Notes: a model not told the origin generated them from the letters alone. Positions 47,301 to 57,155 are shown, counted from the stretch's first letter. The stretch is 64,000 bases of DNA from Oscillospiraceae bacterium (GCA_024684395.1 JAIKWY010000111.1:23543-87542), one strand, 5' to 3'. Numbers and translations are program-made.

Positions 47301-48049
47301 TCGCTCCGAAGCGTCTCCCGCTCGGAGGCAAGCGCTTTCAGGCGTTCTGTCACAGCGTCTGCTGCGCTGACATAGGGCTTGTCGAAACGGTTGAGGGTTT
47401 CTGTGCCGTCAACTGCGATAAGAGCCTTCATGCAGCAGCCGTCCAGCTTCTCAGCATCAAATACCTCCGGCAGGACGATCACAGCCCGGTTTCCGGGCAC
47501 CTGTACCTCCCAGCAGGCATGATCCGGATGCAGTACAACACCGGTGATGACGAACTCGGACGACTGTAGATACTCCGCAGTCTCTCCCTGCGTATCCTTT
47601 AATTGGATGGTATCACCAATGGACAGATCCCGTGCCGTCATGATCGGCTGATCAAGGGCACACTCGCCCGGATGCTCCGGAAGCCGTCCCTCCAGAAGCT
47701 GCGGGGTATTCATCCGCTCTGTCAGCGAGACGATATCGACACGCTGATGTTCGCTGCCAGACCAGAGGACACCGCTGGTCTGATACACGTCCTCCACATC
47801 CCGCACGCCCTCCACATTGCGGATGGCTGCAAGATCCTCCGGCGAGAGGAGCTGCGTGGAGATCACTTCAATATCCCGGAAATTTGTCTCCCGGTAAAAG
47901 CTCGTGCCGTTGTCCTTGATCGCCTCCGATGCAAAAATGATCCCCAGATACGCCATCACAGCGAGCATTGCGATCATCACAACGGACAGGTAAGAAACAA
48001 ATTGTTTTTTGACATTCTGCAGCGCATCTATCAATTGTGTTTTTTTCAT
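44369..48049 (-). CDS. FtsX-type ABC transporter permease with long coiled-coil insert
   Basis: N-terminal TM, two FtsX-like TM blocks, ~350 aa of heptad-like (L.DG...L.. / YEEGQEQLESG) repeats. Confidence 0.85.
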   Translation of the reverse strand: MKKTQLIDALQNVKKQFVSYLSVVMIAMLAVMAYLGIIFASEAIKDNGTSFYRETNFRDIEVISTQLLSPEDLAAIRNVEGVRDVEDVYQTSGVLWSGSEHQRVDIVSLTERMNTPQLLEGRLPEHPGECALDQPIMTARDLSIGDTIQLKDTQGETAEYLQSSEFVITGVVLHPDHACWEVQVPGNRAVIVLPEVFDAEKLDGCCMKALIAVDGTETLNRFDKPYVSAADAVTERLKALASERETLRSDDVHGRYQDKIDEGQAQLDDAGAKLDDAREELDRNRDKLKDGEQALDDARQQIEEMTPKLAEAEQALADGKAQLESGAAELATSKEKLDDALKQLNDGEKKLGDSKKELDAADAKLKKGKSDLDDGARQLSDGQKQLDDARKELDNGRQELISGYGKIEEAKSSVRDRIDQALHKVIGSKADKFSFVSGSGDIDPDDAAVSAADFPITDNVSIDLRPSLRDYVYLLVERLQISDEELRSALGDDIPPDVTDLRGYVSDRISEELEPYTKRYGELSDGAKQWDAAHQTYLDGLEKYRSGMQELEQKSADYERALDKYNAGCAEYQSGLEKYNKARAELDDGWAKYRAGLAEYEKGSSELNEGQALYDSKAAEYQEGREALEEGQNRYEEGQEQLESGRTALESGEAAYSEGMAEFESGAAQLEQAKQDLNDLDACRWVILDMEGNASYVVIRNGANNVHAMGLTFSLVFVLVGALVIYTTVGRIVDEQRKLVGATKALGFYNREIFTKYLFYGVSGTFLGMVLGVLTGYLFVQRIMLHTYGRYYVFGAGRSAFRLGITLIVFVAGILLSSTTVWSACSNLLRSSAISLMQGKVPQINWKSKESRNDTGSLYRRLVWLNMLSDKRRVAVSIVCIAGCCALMVAGFTMKFSTEKTLQIQFTEIEHYDLRIQFDPASAAEPEQKLQKLLTDAQTQWTEIRYDVMPYSAGGKLKSAELICGDASVMSDYLTMYDPRTKEVLAAEGSGIWLHKRTAEHNGVTVGDEITLYDSAMNPYTTHITGIFNIHAGRQMMISEESYRELFGKAPENNAFLVIGGDADLNSLQEQIKDMEGIDELADIQALREMYQSFAKVLDLIALMFIGIAGMMAYFILLNIVNMYVNQKKPELTIMRVNGFTVREVIGYVSYELILSTIAGIMLGWAGGSLLGYRVMRLLESSDLQFVHTIQWGSWIWAALITMLFSAAISFLALRKIPRLKLTDAM

Positions 48050-48840
48050 GGTAAATCACCTGATATCCTTTGTTTCTGCAAGATGTGGATAATACCCTTC
48101 CACAGGAAATAAATGACATGAAAAGCAGCGATCACGATCACCGCTGTACACAGATACCGCACCGGCTGTGATCTCGGGAAGAAGGACAGCGGATCAATGG
48201 TCGTGGTACTGCCTTCCACATAGTTTCCGAGATACATAAAATTGGCATTCGGGATCCGGTGATTGGCGATCATGCACGGCACAGACAGCAGCCCCAGAAG
48301 CAAGGCTGTCAGCCATAAATGTTTGTATTTCGGCTTTTTTCCATGCACAAAGCCCATATAGGCGACCGCGATGATCGGCATCCCATGCTCCAGCCAGAAC
48401 TGATAGTACCGGAAATAGGTCGGACCGGTCCACTTGATCACACTCGGAACAAACAGCGCCACAACGGTCAGGCTCAGCGTCACAAAGAAATTGATGCCGA
48501 ACAGCGTATCGCTTTCGCTCATGATCATAAAAACAGCGCAGATCAGCCCCCATTGGCAGACCTGCAGGGGAAGCTTCACCATCAGGGAATGTCCGCCCGA
48601 TTCGTCACCGACATACAGCAATCTCCAGAAATAGGACATTTCCGCCAAAAGCATCACAAATCCATAGATGAACCGGAAGCGTCGTTCCGCTTTCCAGTCT
48701 CTGAGCTGTTCCCGGAACAGATACGCCAGCACGATACACAGCACGATCACGCCGATCGGCAGAATATGCCAGACAGAAAGCGGGACAAAATCCCCTTTTT
48801 CGCCATATCCGAAGAATCCGTCACTGCTGAATGTATACAT
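48046..48840 (-). CDS. YwaF/TIGR02206-like integral membrane protein
   Basis: Multi-TM; start MYTFSSDGFFGYG at 48840 with RBS GGAGGGG. Confidence 0.65.
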   Translation of the reverse strand: MYTFSSDGFFGYGEKGDFVPLSVWHILPIGVIVLCIVLAYLFREQLRDWKAERRFRFIYGFVMLLAEMSYFWRLLYVGDESGGHSLMVKLPLQVCQWGLICAVFMIMSESDTLFGINFFVTLSLTVVALFVPSVIKWTGPTYFRYYQFWLEHGMPIIAVAYMGFVHGKKPKYKHLWLTALLLGLLSVPCMIANHRIPNANFMYLGNYVEGSTTTIDPLSFFPRSQPVRYLCTAVIVIAAFHVIYFLWKGIIHILQKQRISGDLP

Positions 48841-49168
48841 AAACCCCTCCCTGATCGTTTCCACTGTAGTGGAACGCTTTAAATCCATGAACCTTAGCAA
48901 ACTATACAATATAATTATAACACACATTTTCCGGTTTGTCAATTCCTACAAAGCAATTTTATCTGTCTCACGAGAATCTATGCAGTAGCACTTTCAATAT
49001 TGCGGAAAAGCGATGCACAGTATTCTGTTTTGGGCATAAAACAGCGGACAGCGCTTCTGTAATGAAACACCGTCCGCTATTCTTTCCTATTCAATTCGGG
49101 AACCCCTGCCCTGCCCGGATCGGGCGCATCAGTCGGATGCCTAAACAGTGGGATCTCAGCCGGGATGT

Positions 49169-49462
49169 TTACTCAGCCGGTTCCTCAGCTGCTTCCTCAG
49201 CGACCTCAGCGGCTGCTTCCTCGGAGATGACATCCTCGCCGTACTTCTCGATGTACTCGGCAGCAGCCTTGTTGCCCGATCTGGTCTCAGCCAGCTTGTC
49301 CTCAAACTCACCGATCTCCGCATTGAGCGAATCAAACGCAGCAGCGATCTCATCCTTCTTCAGAGCACTGGCAGCCTTTGCCTTCTCTCTGGCAGAAGCC
49401 ATCTTCGCCTTGAATGCGTCCATTTTCGCCTGGGCAGCAGCAATTCTTTCTTCTTAGGTCAT
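49169..49462 (-). pseudogene. Small charged helical protein gene with stop at third codon (MT*EERIAAAQAKMDAFKAKM...)
   Basis: GGAGG-AATAACCA-ATG ACC TAA GAA GAA AGA; downstream frame open for 84 aa from ATG 49423. Confidence 0.55.
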
Positions 49463-49515
49463 TGGTTATTCCTCCAATACAATTTATTAGGCACTTTCGT
49501 GCCTTTACGTGGTAT

Positions 49516-49544
49516 ATTATACCACATGTTCGGCGAATTATCAA
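49516..49544 (-). promoter_or_regulatory. Candidate sigma-A promoter with overlapping dyad
   Basis: Minus strand TTGATA-17 nt-TATAAT; palindrome GTGGTATATTATACCAC (49509-49525) overlaps the -10. Confidence 0.65.
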
Positions 49545-49783
49545 AAGCGAATTATGATAACATCAGTTTTTTGGCGATATTTCCTATATACAATAAGTAT
49601 GGCAGTGTCTATGAAGTGATGACATCACCGGATTTTATAGTTAATTTTGCCAAATACCGAACACCATTTTCGTCGTTTTGCTATTTTATCATAAAATATA
49701 GACATTGCCGGGATTCCGGGATTCTATGCTATAATAATATAGGAATCATGGATTCCAATTTATCTGGTAAAGGAGAGATCCCT

Positions 49784-49996
49784 ATGTTGTTTGAATCGTT
49801 GGACAAGTTGAAACGAAATTCCATCATGTCCGCCATCCTTCTGATGACGCTCGGCGCCATTATCCTGATCTGCCCGCAGGCATATGTCGGAATGTTGGCG
49901 CTGGTCGCCGGCTATACGCTGGTCGTGGTGTCGATCGTAATGATCCTGAATTTCCTTTCGGGCAACAAGTCGCTGATGGAATACATGAAGTTCTGA
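49784..49996 (+). pseudogene. N-terminal fragment of a DUF308/HdeD-like membrane protein
   Basis: MLFESLDKLKRNSIMSAILLMTLGAIILICPQAYVGMLALVAGYTLVVVSIVMILNFLSG then abrupt end at the junction with a cls fragment. Confidence 0.55.
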
Positions 49997-50286
49997 AGGC
50001 TGGCGTGAAGGTCTATGAGTATACGACCGGATTTGTCCATGCGAAGGCATTTCTTGCCGATGACAAGATCTGCGGCATCGGAACGGTCAACCTCGATTAC
50101 AGAAGCCTGTTCCTGCATTTTGAATGCAATTCCGTCTTCTACCGTTCGGACATCCTGAACGACCTGAAAAAGGACTATCTCGACACACAAAGCAAATCCA
50201 GGCAGCGTACCATTGAGGATATCAACAAGGGCTTCTTCCACAAGTTCATTGACAATCTCCTCAGAGTCATTGCGCCGCTGCTGTAA
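49987..50286 (+). pseudogene. Cardiolipin synthase C-terminal fragment
   Basis: EVLKAGVKVYEYTTGFVHAKAFLADDKICGIGTVNLDYRSLFLHFECN (second HKD motif); N-terminal two-thirds missing. Confidence 0.7.
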
Positions 50287-50298
50287 GGGGGTACGGTT

Positions 50299-51535
50299 AT
50301 GGCGATCAATCCGGATGTATTCATCGACAAGCATGACCGGGCTGCAACCAAAATGCTCGCAAAGCTCGGTATCGCAGAGATCCCGGAGCTCTACATTGAG
50401 CAGAACCCCTTCCCCAATGCCTACACCATCGGCGACCAGAACATGATGATCGTCCTGACGACCGCTCTGCTCGAAACGATCCCGATGGAGCTCCTGCCAA
50501 CGGTGCTGGAGCGTGAATGCGGGCATATCCTCTGCGGGCATGTGCTGTATACGACCATTACAGCGCTGCTCATCTGGCGGAACATTGCCAGCCCGCTCCT
50601 TTCCAAGATCTCTCCGATGATCGAGAAGGGCTTTTACCAGTGGATGGTCAGGAGCGAGTACACCGCCGACAGAGTGGCAGTTGTCCTGGACGGAGGATGC
50701 GACATGCTCATTGAGCTGTACATGCATTATGCCGGTTACACCAGAAACATGCCATATGCGCCCGATAAAAATGAATTTCTCAGACAGGGCGAGGAGTACA
50801 GTGCTCTGGTCGGCGAAATACTGCTCAACAGCCTCTACGAGGGCTTCAATCGCCGCCGCCCGGATCACCCGTTCTGTGCGTTCAGAGCCTACAACTGTGC
50901 AAAATGGGTCGAAACGAAGGAGTTTTCGTATGTTTGCAGCTATATTGCGGAGGAGATGCCGGGCATCACGGAGCATCAGCTCATCCCGATCCCCGCAACA
51001 CCGAAGGAATTTGGCGGCAGGACGCTCGAAGATGTGACGCAGCAGCTGAAGGATGCCGGTTTCAGCAACTTCTCCGTGAGCACGGTCATCGGCAAGGTGC
51101 CCCAGAAGGGACCGACCATCAGCGTGAAGATCGACGGGCGCAGGGACTACACCGCCGGCGAGTTCGCAGACAGAGATGCCAAATACATCATCACCTGTTT
51201 CTCGGAGGATGACACGAAGGAAGGCAAGATCCGGCTTCCCGACAGCGCCGGCTATTATACCGGGCTGACCCCCGAACAGGCAAAGAAAGAGCTCGCGGGA
51301 GCTGGGCTTCGGGAATGTGACTTTGCAGACGATGATCTATGAGCGGAAGCTGAAAAAAGTCAAGCCGGGCGCCATTGATCACATTATGATCGACGGTCTG
51401 AAAAAGCCGAGAAAGCATCTCTGGTTCGATCAGAATGCCGATGTCATCATCGCATTCAGAGATGAAGCCGTCACCGATGACGCGACGGAAGAAGCGCTTC
51501 CCGCTGCAGAAGAGACCGATGCTCCGCTTCTGTAG
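50299..51535 (+). pseudogene. M48-like metallopeptidase/PASTA-like protein, degenerate active site and probable frameshift
   Basis: VLERECGHILCGHVLYTT (RECGH instead of HExxH), VRSEYTADRVAVVLDGG; frame change near 51330 joins 50299..51342 to ORF 51317..51535. Confidence 0.55.
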
Positions 51536-51557
51536 CCATCCCATACTATGAACAATG

Positions 51558-51600
51558 CACCACACCTCCCCGGGTAAGCCACGGAGAGGTGCTTTTTGTC
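51558..51600 (+). terminator. Rho-independent terminator
   Basis: CACCTCcCCG...CGGaGAGGTG then CTTTTTG. Confidence 0.6.
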
Positions 51601-51621
51601 TAAATGTTCATAATTCGTTTC

Positions 51622-51650
51622 TTGACATTTTATATCAAATGCTGTAAAAT
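51622..51650 (+). promoter_or_regulatory. Candidate sigma-A promoter of GGDEF gene
   Basis: TTGACA-17 nt-TAAAAT (also TATAAT slightly downstream). Confidence 0.6.
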
Positions 51651-51716
51651 ATAATAAATATGTGTGTTGCATATTCCCAAAAATTCCGCTGTCTGCGGAT
51701 GTCGGAGGGGTTTCCA

Positions 51717-53683
51717 TGAAGAAAGATGTACAGCGCAAACGGCTCGCTTTGCTGATCGCCGATCCTGCTTCGGATTATTCGCAATCCGTCATCAAAGGCG
51801 TCCGTGATCAATGCGCAAGATATAACTACGATCTGCTCGTGTTCAGTACGATGGTGAAGGTCTGCCACCATGACCAGCTCTATCTCAACGGCGAACTGAA
51901 CATCTATAAGCTCGTCAACTATGATCTGGTGGACGGCGTTCTGGTGGCGTCGCTCTCTTTGTACGAGGATCAGGTCAAGAGCGTTCTGGAGATGATCGAA
52001 GCGGATCTCCGGCTGCACTGCACCAAGCCTGTTGTCTCGCTCGATCTGCCTTTCGCCGAGTATCCGGCAGTCTACACAGATGACCGGAAAGCCATCCGTG
52101 AGGTCGTGAAGCATCTTGTCCGGACGCATCACTGCCGGAAGCTCTACCTGCTCACCGGGCACAAGGACTATGTGGTCTCGGAGGCAAGAGCGGAGGCATT
52201 TTGCGAACAATTGCAGGCGGAAGGGCTCGATGCATCGAGAGAGGCTGTATTCTATGGGAATTTCTGGTACACCGGCGGCGAAGAATTTGCCAACCGTCTC
52301 TTGTTCGGTGAGCTGGACATGCCGGATGCTGTGGTGTGTGCCAATGACTATATGGCGATCGGTCTTGCCGAGCGTCTGATGAGCTACGGCGTCAAAGTCC
52401 CGGATGATGTGCTGATCACCGGCTATGATGCCACCAAGGAAGCGCTTTTCAACACGGTCAGCATCACGACCTACACGCCGGATGTCTACGGCATGGCAGC
52501 GCATGGCGTTGATATGATCCATGCGCAGATCGAACCGGAGACTCCGGAAGCGGAGATCGGTGAGCTCCCGCACTGCGGGCTACAGATCGGCGCAAGCTGC
52601 GGCTGCGCCCAGAGCCTGGATGCGCAGCATTGGATCGACCGCCTCGGTCTGAATCCGAGGGAACGCCAGCGCAACCCCGACGGCAGCCTGACGGTCAACG
52701 ACATGCAGGGGCTCCACGAAAGCTATATGTTTGAAACGCTGTCCGTCATCCAGGAAAAGCAGCAGATCTTGCAGACGATCACCGATGTCTCCTATCTCTT
52801 GCAGCCGTACCGGCGGTTCTATCTCGTCCTGCGCAATGACTGGAGCGACCCGGCGAGCCGGCTCACGAGCGGCTATCCGGAGACGATGCGCTGTGTCATG
52901 CGCACCATCCCGCAGACGGAAACGCCCGCCGAGGGCGAAGACCGCTATTCAACCGATTCCGAGCAATACTGCTTCCTGACAAAGCAGATGCTCCCCGCAC
53001 TTGATGAAAAGCGAGACGAACCGGTTGTCTTTTACTTCCTGCCTTCGCATTTCAGCGATGATACGATCGGATATGCCGTACTCCAAACGGCGATGGACGC
53101 CAGACGCACGGCGGACGAGGTCGTGACGCTCTGGATCCGGAACGTGAACAACGCCCTGCAAATGGTCAGGATCGTGGGCAGGCTCCTCGATTACTCCATC
53201 CGGGATTCGATGACCGGGCTCCTGAACCGGCGCGGCATGGAGATCATGTACAAGCGCTGCATGGGGCAGATCCATCCGGACGACTATCTGGTGGTCTGGG
53301 TGATCGACATGGACGGGCTGAAACTGATCAACGACCATTACGGGCATGAAGCCGGCGACATCGGCATCATCACCATTGCAGATGCGATCCGTCAGATCGC
53401 CGGCAAGGAGGACATCATGGCACGCATCGGCGGCGATGAATTTACCCTGATCGCAGCCGGAGACCTCACGGAAGAGGAAGGACAGGAGCGCATCCGTGCG
53501 TTTGAGAAGATCCTTGCCGATAAGAATGCCGCCCGGAGCGGAAGACCTTATGACATCACAGGCAGTATCGGCTATGTGCGTTTCCCTGCATCTGAAATGG
53601 ATGCATTCGAGGAGATGATGAAGGAAGCCGACCGCCGGATGTATGCCTATAAGACTGCGCACAAAAAACAGCGCAGCAGCTGA
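51717..53683 (+). CDS. Diguanylate cyclase with LacI-like periplasmic-binding-fold sensor domain
   Basis: N-terminal LacI-like ligand domain (RLALLIADPASDYSQSVIKGV...VVCANDYMAIGLAERL...ITGYDAT), C-terminal ARIGGDEFTLIA; no TM or signal peptide. Confidence 0.9.
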
Positions 53684-53726
53684 CAGCATAGAATGCGATG
53701 ATCCCATGCAAGAAAGGAAAATCATT

Positions 53727-56700
53727 ATGGGAAACAGAAAACGGATCGCATTATTTGCCGGACAGGCAGACGAATCCTACCAGAGCCGTTTCATCAGCGG
53801 CTTCCTGAAAGAAGCGTTTGCTGCCGGGTATGATGTGTGTATTTTTTCCATGTACCGGAAATATCAGGATACGCCGGAACGGGAGAAGGGCGAATCCAAT
53901 ATTTTCTCCCTTATGAACCCTGACAGATTCGACAGTGCCGTGATCCTGAAAGACAGCATCCAGACAGAGAATGCGGCGGAACAGCTGGAACGCTCCATCA
54001 AGGATGTCTTTCAGAAGCCGATCGTGGTGATTGAGAAGGACAGCGAGCTGTTCCCGAGCATCTGTACCGACTGCTACTCTGCCATCTTTGAGCTCATCGA
54101 CCATCTGATCCGGGTACACGGATGCAAGGACATTGCCTTCCTCACCGGAAAGAAATGGCACAAGCACTCCCAGGAGCGCTTGCAGGCATATAAGGACGCT
54201 ATGGCAGGTGCGGGGCTCGAAGTCTCCGAGGAGCGCATCATCTACGGGGATTTCTGGTACCAGAGCGGCGAGATCTGCGCCGAGGATCTGATGGCAGACG
54301 GCAAAAAGCTGCCGGATGCGGTCGCTTGTGCCAATGACCAGATGGCGATCGGGCTCTGCAAGGCACTGACAGAGCGTGGCATCCGGGTGCCGGAGGATAT
54401 TGCTGTCGTTGGCTATGATTCGACGTTTGAGGGGCAGACCAGTCCGCATCCGATCACGTCGGCACTCATCCCGGCGGAGGAATTTGGCGAATATGCCTTC
54501 CATTTCCTGACGGAGATGATGAACGGCAAAGTGCCGGAGTCCTTCCGGCTGAAATCGCAGATGGTCATCGGCGAGAGCTGCGGCTGCAAATGCAGCAGTA
54601 TGCCGAGCTATCAGATCCGGCGGGATGCGTGGGGCACGGACATCTCCGAGGAGCGGTTCGACTCCGTGTTCAACACACTCGAGGAGGATCTGATCTCGCA
54701 GTCCTCTTTGCAGGAATATCTCGACACGGCCTATTCCTATGTCTATCAGATCGTCGGCGCTGAGGAATTTCACCTCTGCCTGTCGGAGGAATGGAAGTAC
54801 ATGAGCCGGGATGTCCGGTTCCGCAACGAAGGCTATGCCCCGAAGATGATCCATGCGATCCGCTATTGCAGCGACCGGAAGCACAATATTGCCGGTCTGC
54901 TCGAGAGCTTTGACACAGCGGACATGCTGCCGGAGCTCTATGATACCTCACGGGAAACGCCGACGGCGTATTTCTTCACGCCGCTTTTCTACGAAAACGA
55001 ATGCTTCGGCTATGCGGTCGTGAGCTATGGCAGTCAGCTGCTCAGCTATGATTCCACCTACCGCCGCTGGATCAGTGCCGTCGGCAGAGGTCTGGAATAT
55101 CTGCGCCGGACGCTTGTCATGAAGCAGATGAACGAGCTGCTCGAACGCTTCCACAGCAGCAAATTCAAGGTGACGAGCCTTGCCTATGAGAGCCTTAACG
55201 CCGAGGAAAAGGCACAGTATGAGCTTGTTGCAAGGATCCTCGACGAAAATCTGCTCGACTACCATTTCCAGCCGATCGTCAGTGCGGTCGATGGCAGCGT
55301 CTATGCCTATGAAGCGCTGATGCGATCCCGCACCGACACGAAGGTGCTGCCGCTCTCGATCATCCGCTACGCCGCCATGCAGGAGCGTCTGTCCGATGTG
55401 GAACGTGCGACATTCCTCAATGTTCTGCAATTCATCGACGAGCACGGCGACAGCTTCGGCGGCGCCAAGGTCTTCATCAACAGCATCCCCGGCGTCAGAA
55501 CGGATGAGGCGTCCCTCTCAGAGTTGGAAAGCCGCATTGCGGCTCATGCGGAGAAGGTGGTCGTGGAGCTGACCGAAGAATCCGAGCTGAAAGACTCCGA
55601 GCTCAAGAAGCTGAAAGCCTATTTCGAGAAGCTGCATATCAACATCGCCGTCGATGACTACGGAACAGGCTATTCCAATGTCAGCAACCTGCTGCGCTAC
55701 ATGCCGGATTTCGTCAAGATCGACCGTTCGCTGCTCAGCGATATCCACGAGTATCCCCAGAAGCAGCACTTCGTGCGGGAGATCATCGACTTCTGCCACG
55801 ATAACGGCATCAAGGCGCTTGCAGAGGGCATCGAGACCACCGAGGAGCTGCGCATGGTCATCCACCTTGGCGTGGATCTGATCCAGGGCTTCTACACTGC
55901 CAGACCGTCGGCAACGATCGTTGCACAGATCAATGAAAAATGCCGCAGCGAGATCCGTCAGTACCATCAGGAGCGGATCGACGGCAATACCAAGCGCATC
56001 TACAACGCCGGAAAGACCAACCGCATCTCACTGGCAAGACTGGTCAAGGACGGCTGCACGGATATCGTTGTCGGACGGGAGGAGATGGTCTACAAGGACA
56101 TCTCCATCATCGGCACACCGCAGATGAAGACGGACATCCACATCCGCATCGAGCCGGGGTACAAGGGGAGCATCACGCTCGAGGACGTGTACTTCACCAA
56201 TGTGAACAACCGTCCGGCGATCGAGCTCGGTGAGAACTCCTGTGTCACACTGGTGCTGGTCGGCTCCAACACGCTCTACCGGGCGGGCATCCAGGTGCCG
56301 GAGTCCTCGAAGCTCATCATCGAGGGGCTCGGCACACTCCTGATCGACCTTGATTCCGCCGAATCCTATGGCATCGGCAACACGCATCAATCCCGCCACG
56401 GCGAGATCGTCTTTGAACAGGACGGTATGCTCAAGATCAGCTGCCGGGGCAAGAGTGGGATCTGTATCGGCTCGGGGCTTGGCGGCATCATCCGGATCAA
56501 CCGGGGCGAGTACAATCTCAACATCGACACGGAATTTGCCGTCGGCATCGGTGCGCTGAAAGGCGATGTAGACCTTGCGGTCACGACCTGCCGGATCGAA
56601 GCGGACTGTGCGGCAAGCTATGCCACGTTCATCGGCTCGTATGAAGGCAATGCAAAGGTATCCATCACGAAGGCGGGTGTCAATTTCTACGCACACGGCG

Positions 56701-57074
56701 AATCCATCGCAGCATTCGGGACAAATCACGGCGGCTATGCCTCGGTGAGCACGCAGTACATCAACATCGTGCTGAATATGATGGCGGACAAGATGACCGG
56801 CTTCGGCGCACTGAATGGCAAGACGGATCTCTGTTTCCGTGACTCGCATCTGCGGATCGAAGCGAACGGTCAGGAAGCGGTCGCATTCGGCGGTGTCAAC
56901 GACCAGACCGCTATCGAGATCGCCAGTGCAGATATCTCCGTCAAGCTGCGCTCCTCCTTCGGAAAGGAGACACTGGCACCGGACGACCAGATCCGGATCC
57001 GGAACAGTCGGCTGCGCCTTGTTGTCAACGGACAGGACATCGAGCGTGAAGCATCGGTGGATTATACATCTTAA
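53727..57074 (+). CDS. EAL-domain c-di-GMP phosphodiesterase with LacI-like sensor and C-terminal beta-helix-like domain
   Basis: LacI-like domain; EAL residues QPIV...YEALMRS, INSIPG, ELTEES, DDYGTGYSN, VKIDRS, LAEGIET, IQGFYTARP; ~380-aa Gly/Ile-rich repetitive C-terminus. Confidence 0.9.
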   Translation: MGNRKRIALFAGQADESYQSRFISGFLKEAFAAGYDVCIFSMYRKYQDTPEREKGESNIFSLMNPDRFDSAVILKDSIQTENAAEQLERSIKDVFQKPIVVIEKDSELFPSICTDCYSAIFELIDHLIRVHGCKDIAFLTGKKWHKHSQERLQAYKDAMAGAGLEVSEERIIYGDFWYQSGEICAEDLMADGKKLPDAVACANDQMAIGLCKALTERGIRVPEDIAVVGYDSTFEGQTSPHPITSALIPAEEFGEYAFHFLTEMMNGKVPESFRLKSQMVIGESCGCKCSSMPSYQIRRDAWGTDISEERFDSVFNTLEEDLISQSSLQEYLDTAYSYVYQIVGAEEFHLCLSEEWKYMSRDVRFRNEGYAPKMIHAIRYCSDRKHNIAGLLESFDTADMLPELYDTSRETPTAYFFTPLFYENECFGYAVVSYGSQLLSYDSTYRRWISAVGRGLEYLRRTLVMKQMNELLERFHSSKFKVTSLAYESLNAEEKAQYELVARILDENLLDYHFQPIVSAVDGSVYAYEALMRSRTDTKVLPLSIIRYAAMQERLSDVERATFLNVLQFIDEHGDSFGGAKVFINSIPGVRTDEASLSELESRIAAHAEKVVVELTEESELKDSELKKLKAYFEKLHINIAVDDYGTGYSNVSNLLRYMPDFVKIDRSLLSDIHEYPQKQHFVREIIDFCHDNGIKALAEGIETTEELRMVIHLGVDLIQGFYTARPSATIVAQINEKCRSEIRQYHQERIDGNTKRIYNAGKTNRISLARLVKDGCTDIVVGREEMVYKDISIIGTPQMKTDIHIRIEPGYKGSITLEDVYFTNVNNRPAIELGENSCVTLVLVGSNTLYRAGIQVPESSKLIIEGLGTLLIDLDSAESYGIGNTHQSRHGEIVFEQDGMLKISCRGKSGICIGSGLGGIIRINRGEYNLNIDTEFAVGIGALKGDVDLAVTTCRIEADCAASYATFIGSYEGNAKVSITKAGVNFYAHGESIAAFGTNHGGYASVSTQYINIVLNMMADKMTGFGALNGKTDLCFRDSHLRIEANGQEAVAFGGVNDQTAIEIASADISVKLRSSFGKETLAPDDQIRIRNSRLRLVVNGQDIEREASVDYTS

Positions 57075-57083
57075 TGCAAACAG

Positions 57084-57116
57084 AGCAGCCGGGGGACTCG
57101 GCTGCTTTGCTTTTTT
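57084..57116 (+). terminator. Rho-independent terminator
   Basis: AGCAGCCG...CGGCTGCT then TTGCTTTTTT. Confidence 0.75.
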
Positions 57117-57155
57117 CAGAGATACCGTTCTGCTGATGTGAGACCCGATGCATAC

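Noticed and set aside
49742-49756. GGAATC-ATG-GATTCC palindrome before the DUF308 fragment as a specific operator
   Set aside because: Plausible operator, but the downstream gene is a fragment and no regulator is nearby; not enough support.
51317-51535. Separate 72-aa gene after the M48-like gene
   Set aside because: Overlaps the preceding gene and reads as its displaced C-terminus; treated as part of a frameshifted gene.
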